Position numbers and translations under genes: made by a program
Assembly (NCBI GenBank): GCA_016935735.1
Contig: JAFGQK010000068.1
Coordinates: 1-40,209 of the forward strand
DNA: 40,209 bases
Direction: 5' to 3'
Source: Spirochaetales bacterium
Lineage (GTDB): Bacteria > Spirochaetota > Spirochaetia > SZUA-6 > JAFGRV01
Notes under the pieces: generated by a model
What the model saw: the letters and a program-made list of their open reading frames with translations, nothing else
Told to the model about the DNA's origin: nothing
Databases searched by the model: none
Shown: one piece after another, positions 23,760 to 32,361 of the stretch
Layout: each line of letters begins with the position of its first letter
Numbering within the stretch: the stretch's first letter is position 1

Positions 23760-24989
23760 TTATTGGTTCTTTTCCTTTTCGACGATGCTTATCATCTGGG
23801 TGATAATGGAGTCTTCTATATCCCAGAATTGATAATTCTTTGAAAAGGGATAAACAAACATTTTATACATCATATTTCCTATTTGTACATTATTCTGTCC
23901 AGCAGGTAAGAGTAGATGAGTTTGGTCATTTATTCCGATGAAAAAATTATTACAAAAAATTTCCTTGTTTTTTCCGTTAGTAAGTATTTCTGCTGTGCCA
24001 ATCTTTTCCCGTTCATTTGTTTCCAGTGCTGCCAGACCGATCAATAATGAATTTTTTCTCATTGCGATTTCCAGACTATCAACAATCATTTCTGTAAAAG
24101 GATACATATAACTCTGTACGATTTCCTTTGTCTTCTGGTTTTTTATATCGATCATAAGCATATTAAAGCTTCTTTCAATAAAAAGATATCCGGAAACAAT
24201 ATAATCGGCATCGCCTGATATTTCAGCAGGATCCTGAATATATCTGTGCATATTATAGTTTTTTAAAGAGAATAAACCTGTAGTGTGGAGTTTGTAGAGT
24301 AATAGTTCATGAAAAAAATGATCTGTATCTTTATATTCTGTTCCATTTATATTTATGATTGGTATTATTGTTGGAATTTTTGTTCCTGTTGCTTTTATTT
24401 CATCTATTTGTATTAATTTAATCTTGAATTTATCTATAAAGAGTGTTTTATTGAAATGAGTTTTATCTGTTGTTACTGACCTGACACTGATTTCATCCAC
24501 TATCTGATTGCTTATTTCTTTAAGCTTTACTTCAATCTGCTTTTCATTTCCACGCGGAAGATCAAAATACCGCATATAATATGAATCATTTATCTTATTA
24601 TCAAGAGAGTGAAGGGAGATAATTATCCCATAGATATTCCCCACTTTAAACAGATTTCCATGGCAGACAAAAAGGACATCAAAACCCACTTCTCCCATTG
24701 TTTTTATAATCTCATCGAGATTTTTTGCTTTTACTTCACCATATTTATCATTGAGCCAGATTTCCAATCGATGAGGACTGTAGAGCTTTTTTTCCTTCAT
24801 GGCTAAAGCGAGATGTAACCGGAATTGTTCAGCAAGGTCTTCTCCTGCTGCAAGAGAGGATTCAAAAGGAATAAAAGCGACTTTTTTAAGGTTTTCTTCG
24901 CCCTCCCCATATAATAATACCGGGCTACATATAATAAGGAGGAAAAAAATAATATTTATTAAATGAGAATATCCACTTCTTTTAAACAT
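23760..24989 (-). CDS. Secreted protein with CsgG/TolB-N-like opening (unrecognised)
   Basis: This 409-aa protein has a signal peptide (about 1-29, ending LLYGEGEEN) and then a start like CsgG/TolB N-terminal domains: LKKVAFIPFESSLAAGEDLA, EQFRLHLALAMKEKKL, then FDVLFVCHGNLFKVGNIYGI and ISLHSLDNKI. A second similar stretch lies at IPTIIPIININGTEYKDTDH and DYIVSGYLFIERSFNMLMID. The C-terminus is beta-rich. It is expected outside the cytoplasm. AAGGA is 8 bases before the ATG, and a strong promoter lies 160 bases upstream. Its place between sheath 2 and DUF1257 suggests a part in export or anchoring of the particle; this is inferred. Confidence 0.6.
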   Translation of the reverse strand: MFKRSGYSHLINIIFFLLIICSPVLLYGEGEENLKKVAFIPFESSLAAGEDLAEQFRLHLALAMKEKKLYSPHRLEIWLNDKYGEVKAKNLDEIIKTMGEVGFDVLFVCHGNLFKVGNIYGIIISLHSLDNKINDSYYMRYFDLPRGNEKQIEVKLKEISNQIVDEISVRSVTTDKTHFNKTLFIDKFKIKLIQIDEIKATGTKIPTIIPIININGTEYKDTDHFFHELLLYKLHTTGLFSLKNYNMHRYIQDPAEISGDADYIVSGYLFIERSFNMLMIDIKNQKTKEIVQSYMYPFTEMIVDSLEIAMRKNSLLIGLAALETNEREKIGTAEILTNGKNKEIFCNNFFIGINDQTHLLLPAGQNNVQIGNMMYKMFVYPFSKNYQFWDIEDSIITQMISIVEKEKNQ

Positions 24990-25070
24990 ATTAATATCCT
25001 TAAATACTTATAATTTTAGTTCTCCATAAACTAATAAAATAGATTCGCCTATACCCCAAAAAGCATTAAG

Positions 25071-25086
25071 AAAGCCCTGTTTGGGC
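25071..25086 (-). terminator. Terminator-like hairpin in the leader of the 409-aa gene
   Basis: On the - strand AGGCCC-AAACA-GGGCTT (6 bp, one G-U) is followed by TTTCTTAA. It lies downstream of sheath 2 and also inside the leader made from the promoter at 25150, so it may end read-through, attenuate, or do both. The stem is short, so the call is modest. Confidence 0.35.
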
Positions 25087-25149
25087 CTCCGGGACTACTA
25101 TTCTTTAAAACACAGGTAAATAAAATAGTTTCATCTATTTATATAGAGT

Positions 25150-25178
25150 ATCATAGCATCATTCTATTCTTTTGTCAA
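25150..25178 (-). promoter_or_regulatory. Strong sigma70-type promoter, - strand
   Basis: On the - strand TTGACA (25173-25178) and TATGAT (25150-25155) are spaced by exactly 17 bases. Transcription would start near 25143 and run about 150 nt before the 409-aa gene. It is the best match to the sigma70 consensus seen in the window. Confidence 0.7.
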
Positions 25179-25179
25179 C

Positions 25180-25196
25180 CATCTGGTAATCAGATG
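25180..25196. promoter_or_regulatory. 17-bp palindrome next to the -35 box
   Basis: CATCTG-GTAAT-CAGATG is a perfect 6-bp inverted repeat ending one base from the -35 box of the TTGACA promoter. Its position suits an activator or repressor site. Confidence 0.5.
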
Positions 25197-25202
25197 CACT
25201 AC

Positions 25203-25258
25203 CTCTATAAAACTATAATTGGGGCGCAACTTTGTTGAGCACTATTCAATGTTCAGAA
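25203..25258. repeat. Second copy of the operator-like repeat block
   Basis: AATTGGGG-CGCAACTTTGTTGAGCACT matches AATTGGGG-TTCAACTGTGTTGAACACT at 23187-23213 with 4 differences in 27 positions, and similarity continues for about 15 bases. Here the palindrome is reduced to CAAC-TTT-GTTG. It lies about 25 bases upstream of the -35 box of the strong promoter, so both copies sit close to - strand promoters. Confidence 0.6.
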
Positions 25259-25369
25259 TCCACAATATAAAATCCAGTCTTATCATCATTCCAACCCCGG
25301 ACACCAGATTCCTTTCTTTGTTCATCACCTCTCATTTTCAGACGTACTTACCTGTTAGTACGCTTTTAT

Positions 25370-26602
25370 TTATTCACCTAATGTCTTCTGGAAAATCTTA
25401 AAAATAACAAACTCTGCCGGTTTTGCTGGCGCTATTCCTATCTGACATATAACATAGCCAGCATCGATTGATTCCGGCGGGTTCAATTCATCATCACAGC
25501 GGACAAAAAAGGCTTCTTCCGGTGAATCACCAAAAAGGGCCCCATCTTTCCACAATCTGAGTAAGAATGCAGTAATATTACGGACAATATTCTTCCATAA
25601 AGACCGGGTATTTGGTTCAAAAACAACCCAGTTTGTTCCTTCCTGAATCGCCTGTTCAACCATACAGAAAAGGCGGCGTACGTTAATGTACCGCCATTCC
25701 GAATTGGAACTGAATGTCCTGGCTCCCCATACACGGATACCTCTGCGCATAAACTGACGAATACAGTTAATTCCTTTCGGGTTAAGAATTTCCTGCTCTG
25801 CATCGGTTAATGGGTACTTTACTCCAATAGCACCATTATAGATTTCATTTGCCGGTGCTTTATGAACCCCTCTTGTTGAATCGACCCGGCCATAAATCCC
25901 TGCAATCCCGCCACATGGTGGTGCAAATACTTCTTCTTCCAGCTCAGGATCGTACATTTTTACCCATGGGAAATAATAGGCTCCCATTGTTGAATCACGT
26001 GGAAGGGGAACAGTATCGATTCCTTTTGCGATTGTTTCCGGACCGTCCAGTACAGCAACCCTGAATCTGTTCCGTTCACAATGGGTAAGGATGGCATCCT
26101 GGGCAGCGGGTTCAGTAACGCCAGGTGCACAGACAATAGAAATATCGGTAATTGGATCGAATGCAAAAAGACCGGTCCGTTTTCCCGGCCCATTATCTTT
26201 TCCAATAATAAGGGTAGTAATATTATCCGGATTTTTAATGACTGTCGGACCCTTTTGAGCTTTTTTCACATCCTTCGCATCCTTTGCTCCCTCACCTTTT
26301 GCAGCATCTGTTTTAGCTGGACCGCTATCGCTACCTTCCACTGCTGCGAGATTGTTGATATAACATTTTGTTCCCCCGTTTAAGAAGAAGAGATAAACAC
26401 CATGTGCAAGCCATCCATGTGTATTCAGACCTCCGAATATCCTGGTATAATGAGACCAGTTGGTAACAAATGTCGGTTCGTTTACCGGTCCCTTTTCTGC
26501 TACACCAAGAAATCCGACAATATTGGTTGCACCGGCTTCTACCGGTTTAGAACCACTTTCAACCTCCTCGACATAAACACCGGGCGTTAGATATTGTGGC
26601 AT
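25370..26602 (-). CDS. Contractile sheath protein 2 (short form)
   Basis: This 410-aa sheath protein has LTPGVYVEEVESGSKPVEAG, the core strand NIVGFLGVAEKGPVNEPTF, and the same C-terminal domain as sheath 1 (YINVRRLFCMVEQAIQEG, WVVFEPNTRSLWKNIVRNI, FFVRCDDELNPPESIDAG). In place of the large insertion it has an Ala/Lys/Gly-rich stretch (about 93-125, KGEGAKDAKDVKKAQKG), probably disordered. eCIS loci often have more than one sheath, but usually in a row. Here this one is about 7 kb from sheath 1 and follows the baseplate J gene. AAGGAGG precedes the ATG. Confidence 0.95.
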   Translation of the reverse strand: MPQYLTPGVYVEEVESGSKPVEAGATNIVGFLGVAEKGPVNEPTFVTNWSHYTRIFGGLNTHGWLAHGVYLFFLNGGTKCYINNLAAVEGSDSGPAKTDAAKGEGAKDAKDVKKAQKGPTVIKNPDNITTLIIGKDNGPGKRTGLFAFDPITDISIVCAPGVTEPAAQDAILTHCERNRFRVAVLDGPETIAKGIDTVPLPRDSTMGAYYFPWVKMYDPELEEEVFAPPCGGIAGIYGRVDSTRGVHKAPANEIYNGAIGVKYPLTDAEQEILNPKGINCIRQFMRRGIRVWGARTFSSNSEWRYINVRRLFCMVEQAIQEGTNWVVFEPNTRSLWKNIVRNITAFLLRLWKDGALFGDSPEEAFFVRCDDELNPPESIDAGYVICQIGIAPAKPAEFVIFKIFQKTLGE

Positions 26603-26699
26603 ATATTTCCTCCTTGGTTAAATTTTTAATCTTTCATAATGTTGATATTCTCTATAACCACCTTAAAGAAATCTGCATTATGTTGCGATCATATTATAC

Positions 26700-26719
26700 C
26701 TACTGATTTACATCAGTAG
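26700..26719 (-). other. Hairpin between baseplate J and sheath 2
   Basis: CTACTGAT-TTAC-ATCAGTAG is a perfect 8-bp inverted repeat in the 167-base gap. Shortly after it on the - strand comes TATAAT, but no good -35 box is paired with it. It may be an mRNA processing hairpin before the highly expressed sheath gene. Confidence 0.45.
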
Positions 26720-26769
26720 CATAACAGCTTTAAAAGAATTTCAGCCTTTACGATAAATATGAATTCCTT

Positions 26770-29700
26770 CTAAAACTGCGATTTTCTATCAAAGATATTT
26801 ACATTTTCCACATAAATAAGACAATCCTCATCCAGAACGAGTTTTTCCACAGGAATTCCAATATCATTATCAACAATCTCTATTTCTTCGATATAATAAA
26901 TACCTTCGACCGTTTCCAGGGCATTGTAGATATCATTTTTTACTAAAGAAAATCCGAATTGCCAGCCTTTTCTATCCTGCCCCCCGATGGTGGGATGTAA
27001 AAATCTGCGAATACACCCTTCCACCCGTTGTTTCAGTATCTGAACCTCGGAAACATCCTTTTGGAATACCAGCTTTATATTAATGGTAATGGTTTTATAT
27101 GCTGCTGATTCAACTTTCAGTTTCGTTCCGATAAGCCTTCGCATATCCAGAAATTCCTTGACACGTCTTAAAAGTTCAGAACTCGGGATAAGTTTCTCTT
27201 TAATGTCGAAATGTTTGGATTCCGGCCGTGGAACGATAATGACCACGACTTCCCCGTTTTTACTCCCTTTTGACAGGCACTTAGCACGTCCCACAGATGT
27301 CGAAGATTCCATAGCCAGCCATTCATAATCTTCTGCTGTTACTGCCCTGTTCAGGTTTTTAAATACACTTGTTGCCCTGCTTTTCAGGTTTTCAATATCT
27401 TCCAGATCCGAACCACCTTCGCCCGGGAAATAATTGATAACACTTTTAATATAGGGGATATTTTCCCGTAGAACAGTAAGGGTATGTGCTCCGACATTTC
27501 CGATTACACCCCCGCCGGTTGTATACCTTGCTATTTTAATATTATTTTTTAGCCTTGGCGGGATTACTCCCCGTTTCCCGTCGCCAAAAAGTACTTTATT
27601 GTTTATATAATCCACACAATAATGCCTTGAAATGGATTTCGAAGCATAAAAATTCTCCACTTCATGATACCGTATCCAGATTTCTTCTTTATTCCCGTTC
27701 TGTGCCTCTTTTTTCTGAATTGCATCCTCACCTTCTTCCTCTATAATGAGGTTTTTCTCATTTGCAGGGGGGATACATTCTTCTTTTACATAAAGCTCTA
27801 TGCCGGGTAAAACAGGACCATGAAAGATATCGAATACCTGGGATGGCATTCCATTGCTTGAACCAAGAATCTCATTAAAATAGGTATGGTGATTCTTTGC
27901 ATAAACGGAATTTAGAATTATACTGAGCATACGCGGTTGTATTTCAAAACTACCTGATTCAAAAATCAACCGTAACCAGCGAAGATTTTTACCGAACTCG
28001 AGTTTCTCTTTTAAATCCTCCGGGGCTCTAAACTCGATAAAGCCGGATTCGTGAAAGCTGTCAGTATAGTCATTAATACTCAATTTTTTCCAATCAGAAC
28101 CATTCCAGTACTCCCACCGGAGTATTATCTGTCTTTTTCTCCTGGGCAGCCTGATCCCGACATCCTTGAATGATATGAGTGTTCCCCTTTGAGGATTCAC
28201 TCGTTTTTGTTCATTAATTTTAAAATAAATCCCCATATCACCATGGGGAAATTCTCCCATAAAACCAAAGTAGGTAATGGGATTTTTTTCTCTATTGATT
28301 CTAAAAAGGATATAAGGATCTTTCTTTTTGCTTTCTTCTTTATTTTGTGAGAAATTTTTTGTGTTTATCTCTGAAAAATCATAGTAGGAATACTCATTAT
28401 ACACTTTCACGATTTCAACAGGTTTTTTTTCTGCTGAATAAAAGAAACGGATTCTGTTAAGGACAGGGGATTCCACCGGCCGGTTATATACCCACTCCCA
28501 TTTTCCTTCTTCGTTTTGTCTGTACTGCCCTGCGGTTCCGAAATCCCCGGCTGCAATTCTCACTCTTATCCAATAATGCACCTGTCCATTTACATCGACT
28601 GAACTCATATCAGAAGGGCGTTGAAACATGACCTGCCCGCTTTTGGAAAGAGCATTTGTTGAATCTATAAACTCATGGAGTGTTGTATCCCCTTTTAACC
28701 CCTTTATGGTACTTTCTCCGAGAACACTCCAGTATTTTCCGTTCCAGTATTCATACTTTAAAAGCAATTGTTCATTTGGTTCCGGTTTATCTATCCGGGG
28801 CTCGTCGCTCAAGAATATTTTCATCGTAATCCTCGAGTCTTCTTTCGATAGGATCTCGTCGCACGCAATATAAAAAACATCATTATATTTCGGGATACCT
28901 GCAAAAGGGGTAAAATCTTTTCCCAGGTCTAATGTGTTAAAGATCATATTTGCCGTATTTGAAAGACAGATATCCGGATTTAGTCCTTCACCGGCAAAGA
29001 TAACATTCATGAGTATTTCGTTCATTTCAAAGCATTGAAGCCGTTCCGGTTGTTCGACAAGAGCAGCACGTAAAATAAATCCGGAAGTTCCATCCACTTC
29101 ATTTTCTTCTATATTGATAGGTCCCTGTAGATAAATTTCATTATCCTTTTTCTTTATACCTTCGACGGACCGGACGCTTTCCAGGGCAGTCCATTTTTTC
29201 CCATTCCAGCATGACCATTGGAAAAAGTTCGCTACTTCATCCTGTACAGATTTTATTTCATTTGCCGCATTAAACGTTATGTTCACAATATTTTTGTCTG
29301 CCAGGAATCCGATTCTCGGATCGGAAATATAAATAGCTCTCTCGATCTGATCCTGCCCGGAAAAAAGCAGGAATCCTTTCCTGCCATTATCCAGGGACCG
29401 GGTTGCGAGGTTATCCGTTATTTTCCCCCCAACAGTACTATAGCAGGCTTCAAGACCTAAGTTTTTTACAATAAGTTCTTTTTCTGTTTCAAATATGAGA
29501 AGTTCCGAACGCTCGGATTTTTTTGTCGATACCTGGGTTCCACGCCGGATAGTCACTTCCCCATCATATCCTTTTACCGGGGAAAAGGTAAGGAGGGCTC
29601 TTGCGGATTGGGGAGGAAGAAATCCTATCCCGACAAGATTAAGAAGTGTAAGGTATGTTTTTTCCGGCACCTTATTGAGACGATAGATAATCATCTCCGA

Positions 29701-29853
29701 CATCCAGGCAAATAATTCAATCAATGTTATTCCCGGGTCAGACGGATTATGATTTGTCCATCCCGGACAATAATGCGGTATAAGCCTTATTGCTTCTTTT
29801 ACAATATCCTGGTATGTACGATCATCCAAATTGGGACTGGGTATCACTTTCAC
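26770..29853 (-). CDS. Baseplate wedge J protein (Afp11-like)
   Basis: This 1027-aa protein is the large baseplate J-type wedge. It begins with PNLDDRTYQDIVKEAIRLIP, then GWTNHNPSDPGITLIELFAW and LNKVPEKTYLTLLNLVG, the signature of putative baseplate assembly proteins in eCIS. The J core is at about residues 770-900, with CVDYINNKVLFGDGKRGVIP, GGGVIGNVGAHTL, LNRAVTAEDYEWLAMESS and VVVIIVPRPESK. The middle carries repeated beta domains (two similar stretches around WEYWNGSDWK and YEYWNGKYW). It starts at GTG (29853) or GTG two codons later, overlapping the gp25 gene by about 30 bases, which suggests coupled translation. Confidence 0.92.
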   Translation of the reverse strand: MKVIPSPNLDDRTYQDIVKEAIRLIPHYCPGWTNHNPSDPGITLIELFAWMSEMIIYRLNKVPEKTYLTLLNLVGIGFLPPQSARALLTFSPVKGYDGEVTIRRGTQVSTKKSERSELLIFETEKELIVKNLGLEACYSTVGGKITDNLATRSLDNGRKGFLLFSGQDQIERAIYISDPRIGFLADKNIVNITFNAANEIKSVQDEVANFFQWSCWNGKKWTALESVRSVEGIKKKDNEIYLQGPINIEENEVDGTSGFILRAALVEQPERLQCFEMNEILMNVIFAGEGLNPDICLSNTANMIFNTLDLGKDFTPFAGIPKYNDVFYIACDEILSKEDSRITMKIFLSDEPRIDKPEPNEQLLLKYEYWNGKYWSVLGESTIKGLKGDTTLHEFIDSTNALSKSGQVMFQRPSDMSSVDVNGQVHYWIRVRIAAGDFGTAGQYRQNEEGKWEWVYNRPVESPVLNRIRFFYSAEKKPVEIVKVYNEYSYYDFSEINTKNFSQNKEESKKKDPYILFRINREKNPITYFGFMGEFPHGDMGIYFKINEQKRVNPQRGTLISFKDVGIRLPRRKRQIILRWEYWNGSDWKKLSINDYTDSFHESGFIEFRAPEDLKEKLEFGKNLRWLRLIFESGSFEIQPRMLSIILNSVYAKNHHTYFNEILGSSNGMPSQVFDIFHGPVLPGIELYVKEECIPPANEKNLIIEEEGEDAIQKKEAQNGNKEEIWIRYHEVENFYASKSISRHYCVDYINNKVLFGDGKRGVIPPRLKNNIKIARYTTGGGVIGNVGAHTLTVLRENIPYIKSVINYFPGEGGSDLEDIENLKSRATSVFKNLNRAVTAEDYEWLAMESSTSVGRAKCLSKGSKNGEVVVIIVPRPESKHFDIKEKLIPSSELLRRVKEFLDMRRLIGTKLKVESAAYKTITINIKLVFQKDVSEVQILKQRVEGCIRRFLHPTIGGQDRKGWQFGFSLVKNDIYNALETVEGIYYIEEIEIVDNDIGIPVEKLVLDEDCLIYVENVNIFDRKSQF

Positions 29854-30244
29854 CTCTCTCTAAATAAAATGGATATACCATATTAAAATAAGTATTTACC
29901 GATCTGATTTTGTATTCAATGGAAATATTCACCCTTGTTTCGTCTGATTCATCGGGCTCTGCGACTACCTTCTCTACGATTATTCTTGGTTCCCATTTGA
30001 TTAATGCTTCTTCTATATAATGGCAGAGTGCACTGTGTGTTGTGGTATTATTGGGTGCAAAAACAAAATCATTTATTTCACATCCGAAATCCGGGCGCAT
30101 CACTCTTTCTCCTTTGGAAGTTGAAAGAATGATACGAACAGATTCTACAATACTCTTTTCAAAATAAGACATACCGACATTTCCTGTTTCATCAATACAA
30201 AACGGAAATGACCATCCTGCCCCTAAAAAATTATTTTCTTTCAT
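29822..30244 (-). CDS. gp25/GPW baseplate wedge protein (Afp9-like)
   Basis: This protein of about 140 aa has the gpW/gp25 pattern: FLGAGWSFPFCIDETGNVGM, a helix SIVESVRIILSTSKGERVMRPD, then FGCEINDFVFAPNNTTTHS and ALIKWEPRIIVEKVVAEP. gp25 plugs the baseplate wedge to the sheath and is essential in contractile tails. I use the ATG at 30244; an upstream TTG would add two residues. The ribosome site is weak (AAAGAA). It is the first gene of the - strand eCIS run and overlaps the J gene. Confidence 0.92.
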   Translation of the reverse strand: MKENNFLGAGWSFPFCIDETGNVGMSYFEKSIVESVRIILSTSKGERVMRPDFGCEINDFVFAPNNTTTHSALCHYIEEALIKWEPRIIVEKVVAEPDESDETRVNISIEYKIRSVNTYFNMVYPFYLERGESDTQSQFG

Positions 30245-30288
30245 AAACAATTCTTTATTTTATTCCCGGTTTCTTATTCTTCTTTTCT

Positions 30289-30320
30289 GCCGGAATTTCC
30301 CGGGTCTGAAAAATTCCGGC
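30289..30320. other. 10-bp stem hairpin upstream of the gp25 gene
   Basis: GCCGGAATTT and AAATTCCGGC pair perfectly across a 12-base loop, between the toroid lipoprotein stop and the gp25 start. No T-run follows on the - strand, so it is not a normal intrinsic terminator. It marks the border between the envelope genes and the eCIS run. Confidence 0.5.
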
Positions 30321-30340
30321 TACCTCTGCCCACTTCTTGT

Positions 30341-31525
30341 CTATCTTATTTCTTCTGCTTTTAAACCATTAATTGCAAATTTAATAGCAATAATAGAATA
30401 AGCTGTTGCAAGATCTTTTATATTCTCCCAGTACCTGCCATCACTGTTTACCCAGTATCCTTCCTCATTTTGAATAGAAATCATTTTCTTTATAATATCT
30501 TCCCGCCAATAATGCATTTTTCCGGTTTTATCAATAATAACATGATCCCCAAGGGTACTTAAACACTTTGAAAACGTCATATAATAATAATAAAGTGATG
30601 TTGTGCCAAAACCGGGATTTTCATCCAGGGTGTAATGCTCCTTTATCCACTCTAAAGCCCTGGTTATCCTTATATCATCCCTTGATACATTCGCATAAAG
30701 AAGACTTTTCACACCGGCATATGTCATCGAACCATAGGAATGACTCCTGTCATCATTATATGTTCCGGTTTCATACATAAAGCCACCGTCATCGTCCTTC
30801 CGGTATGGCATTTTATTTACATCACTCAAGTTCTGGCACCTTGCCAGGAATACCAGTGCTTTTTGCCAGTGAAGTCCGGTTACTTTGCTTTCGATTTCAA
30901 TACTTTCAGCATCTTCCGGGATAATCTTCCCATATTTTACTTCGTAGTCTTCTGCGGATTTGATTGCTTCCAGGGCAAGATGTGTATTGGACAAATCCGG
31001 GCGTTCGTCTCCCCCATAGCCGATCCCTCCATAATAGGGATCTTCTTCTGTATATTCTTCGCTTTCATCACACTGGAAACGGATAAGGAAATCTTTTGCC
31101 CTGCTTATTATATCCTTATACTCTTCTTTTCCATGTGCAGAAAATGCCAGGAGTGCTACAGCGGTTGTGTAAGTTCTATATTCATTTTGATAAATACCGC
31201 CATCTTCCTTTACAAATCCTTTAAGGTATGAATACCCTTTTTCTATCGTTTTTTCCAGGTTGTCGACCTGAACAGGTCCAGGCTTTTCCACAAGGGAATA
31301 AAGAACCAGGGAGGTAATGGCAGGATGCGATTTCCATGATCCGTCTTTAAACTGGTGGGCGACAAGCCATTTATAAGACAACTCCAGGGTATGAGTTCCT
31401 TCTTTTGTAAGGCTTAATGGGAATCTGTATGCCCCGGGACCCTGTGTGGTATCCTGTGTATTTTTTGTGCAGGATGACATAAGCAAAACAGCACATATGA
31501 AGAATAATATGAGTTTACTTTTCAT
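30341..31525 (-). CDS. Lipoprotein with squalene-cyclase/prenyltransferase-type toroid fold
   Basis: This 394-aa protein has a lipoprotein signal (ICAVLLMSSC, lipidation at about C19). It then carries repeated helix pairs with the turns YKWLVAHQFKDGSWKSHPAI, GFVKEDGGIYQNE, FMYETGTYND and ISIQNEEGYWVNSDGRYW. This is the alpha/alpha toroid seen in squalene cyclases, prenyltransferases and complement-like proteins. No DxDD catalytic motif is seen, so an enzyme role as a cyclase is unlikely; a binding or scaffold protein fits better. It overlaps the end of the YdjY-like gene by 11 bases, so the two are coupled. Such secreted toroid proteins occur in planctomycetes and related phyla. Confidence 0.75.
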   Translation of the reverse strand: MKSKLILFFICAVLLMSSCTKNTQDTTQGPGAYRFPLSLTKEGTHTLELSYKWLVAHQFKDGSWKSHPAITSLVLYSLVEKPGPVQVDNLEKTIEKGYSYLKGFVKEDGGIYQNEYRTYTTAVALLAFSAHGKEEYKDIISRAKDFLIRFQCDESEEYTEEDPYYGGIGYGGDERPDLSNTHLALEAIKSAEDYEVKYGKIIPEDAESIEIESKVTGLHWQKALVFLARCQNLSDVNKMPYRKDDDGGFMYETGTYNDDRSHSYGSMTYAGVKSLLYANVSRDDIRITRALEWIKEHYTLDENPGFGTTSLYYYYMTFSKCLSTLGDHVIIDKTGKMHYWREDIIKKMISIQNEEGYWVNSDGRYWENIKDLATAYSIIAIKFAINGLKAEEIR

Positions 31526-32192
31526 CGTCCCACTCCTTTATAATAAGGGTAAAATCATCTTCAACCGTGAATTGAATATCTCCTGCCATTTCATAACCAT
31601 ATTCTCCCCTGTAGGGATTCCCGGCAGATGAAAGAAGATTGATAACAGATTCCGGCATGGGCCATATACTCATATAATTTGCTGTATAATCGGCAGTATA
31701 TTTATTATCCTTTGTAAAAGATGCCCCGGTAAATACCCAGATAAGTTTTACATCCTTATCTGCTTCCCTGCTCCGGATAAGGGAGGAGAGAGGCACCTCT
31801 TTATTATCCTTTTGTACCGTACATTGCAAAAGACATTTCTTATTTTTCAGCGTGGTTAATGCATCCTTTATACTCAGTAAATCATGATAGGTTTTAAAGG
31901 GAACCGGCTCAAATCCAAGAAGAAGCAATCCGAAATGCAATTCCGATGGTTTATTGTCTTTTGCTTTAAAAACACTTTCATAGGTATTTCCTATTACATC
32001 AACGAGAAAAAATTCTAAAATACCTTCGGTAATTGCCAGTTTACAGCGAATTCGAATTTCTTTTTTTTCCGTATCAATAATCAGGTTATTGAGTACTTTC
32101 ACTTTATCCGTATCTTCACAATAGGAAATAAGAGTAGTAAGTTGCAGAAGTATTATGATAATAATACCCCCCATTTGTTTTAGTTTACACAT
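31515..32192 (-). CDS. Secreted YdjY-like protein
   Basis: This 225-aa protein has a signal peptide (IIIILLQLTTLISYC) and a YdjY-type domain: VLNNLIIDTEKKEIRIRCKL, ITEGILEFFLVDVIGNTYES, VFKAKDNKPSELHFGLLLLG and F.PVPF. YdjY family members have the pattern (E)..VTI...V....G.LE.LL...G..HESL......HLHTALLLLG. The C-terminal part (LIWVFTGASFTKDNKYTADY) is also typical. The role is unknown. It lies upstream of and overlaps the toroid lipoprotein, so the two may act together at the envelope. A promoter candidate is 140 bases upstream. AAAGGTGA precedes the ATG. Confidence 0.7.
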   Translation of the reverse strand: MCKLKQMGGIIIIILLQLTTLISYCEDTDKVKVLNNLIIDTEKKEIRIRCKLAITEGILEFFLVDVIGNTYESVFKAKDNKPSELHFGLLLLGFEPVPFKTYHDLLSIKDALTTLKNKKCLLQCTVQKDNKEVPLSSLIRSREADKDVKLIWVFTGASFTKDNKYTADYTANYMSIWPMPESVINLLSSAGNPYRGEYGYEMAGDIQFTVEDDFTLIIKEWDDEK

Positions 32193-32332
32193 ATTTATTC
32201 ACCTTTCCATTCATTAATATCATAGATGTATGTACATCTGGAAAAGTATAATTCTTTATAAATGAATATCCACTATTTTTTAAGATACTATTTCCCCTCT
32301 TCTGTTTTACTTCATCCATCTGAAATAGAAAA

Positions 32333-32361
32333 ATGTTATCATAAAAAGAAGACTACGTCAA
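32333..32361 (-). promoter_or_regulatory. Candidate promoter of the YdjY/toroid pair
   Basis: On the - strand TTGACG (32356-32361) and TAACAT (32333-32338) are spaced by 17 bases. Transcription would begin about 135 bases upstream of the YdjY-like ATG. Confidence 0.5.

Larger units (their letters stand above)
24990..25369. promoter_or_regulatory. 380-base regulatory gap after sheath 2
   Basis: No convincing gene lies here. From right to left on the - strand it holds a second copy of the GTTG/CAAC repeat block, a 17-bp palindrome, a strong sigma70-like promoter, a terminator-like hairpin and the ribosome site of the 409-aa gene. It divides the wedge/sheath 2 group from the rest of the - strand run, which may be a separate transcript. 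Confidence 0.6.

Noticed and set aside
25219..25401. Short + strand frame in the regulatory gap
   Set aside because: No ribosome site, unlikely composition, and it runs through the repeat block and the end of sheath 2.
30740..31231. + strand frame of 163 codons opposite the toroid lipoprotein
   Set aside because: Phe/Ile/Cys-rich shadow of a well supported gene with no ribosome site.
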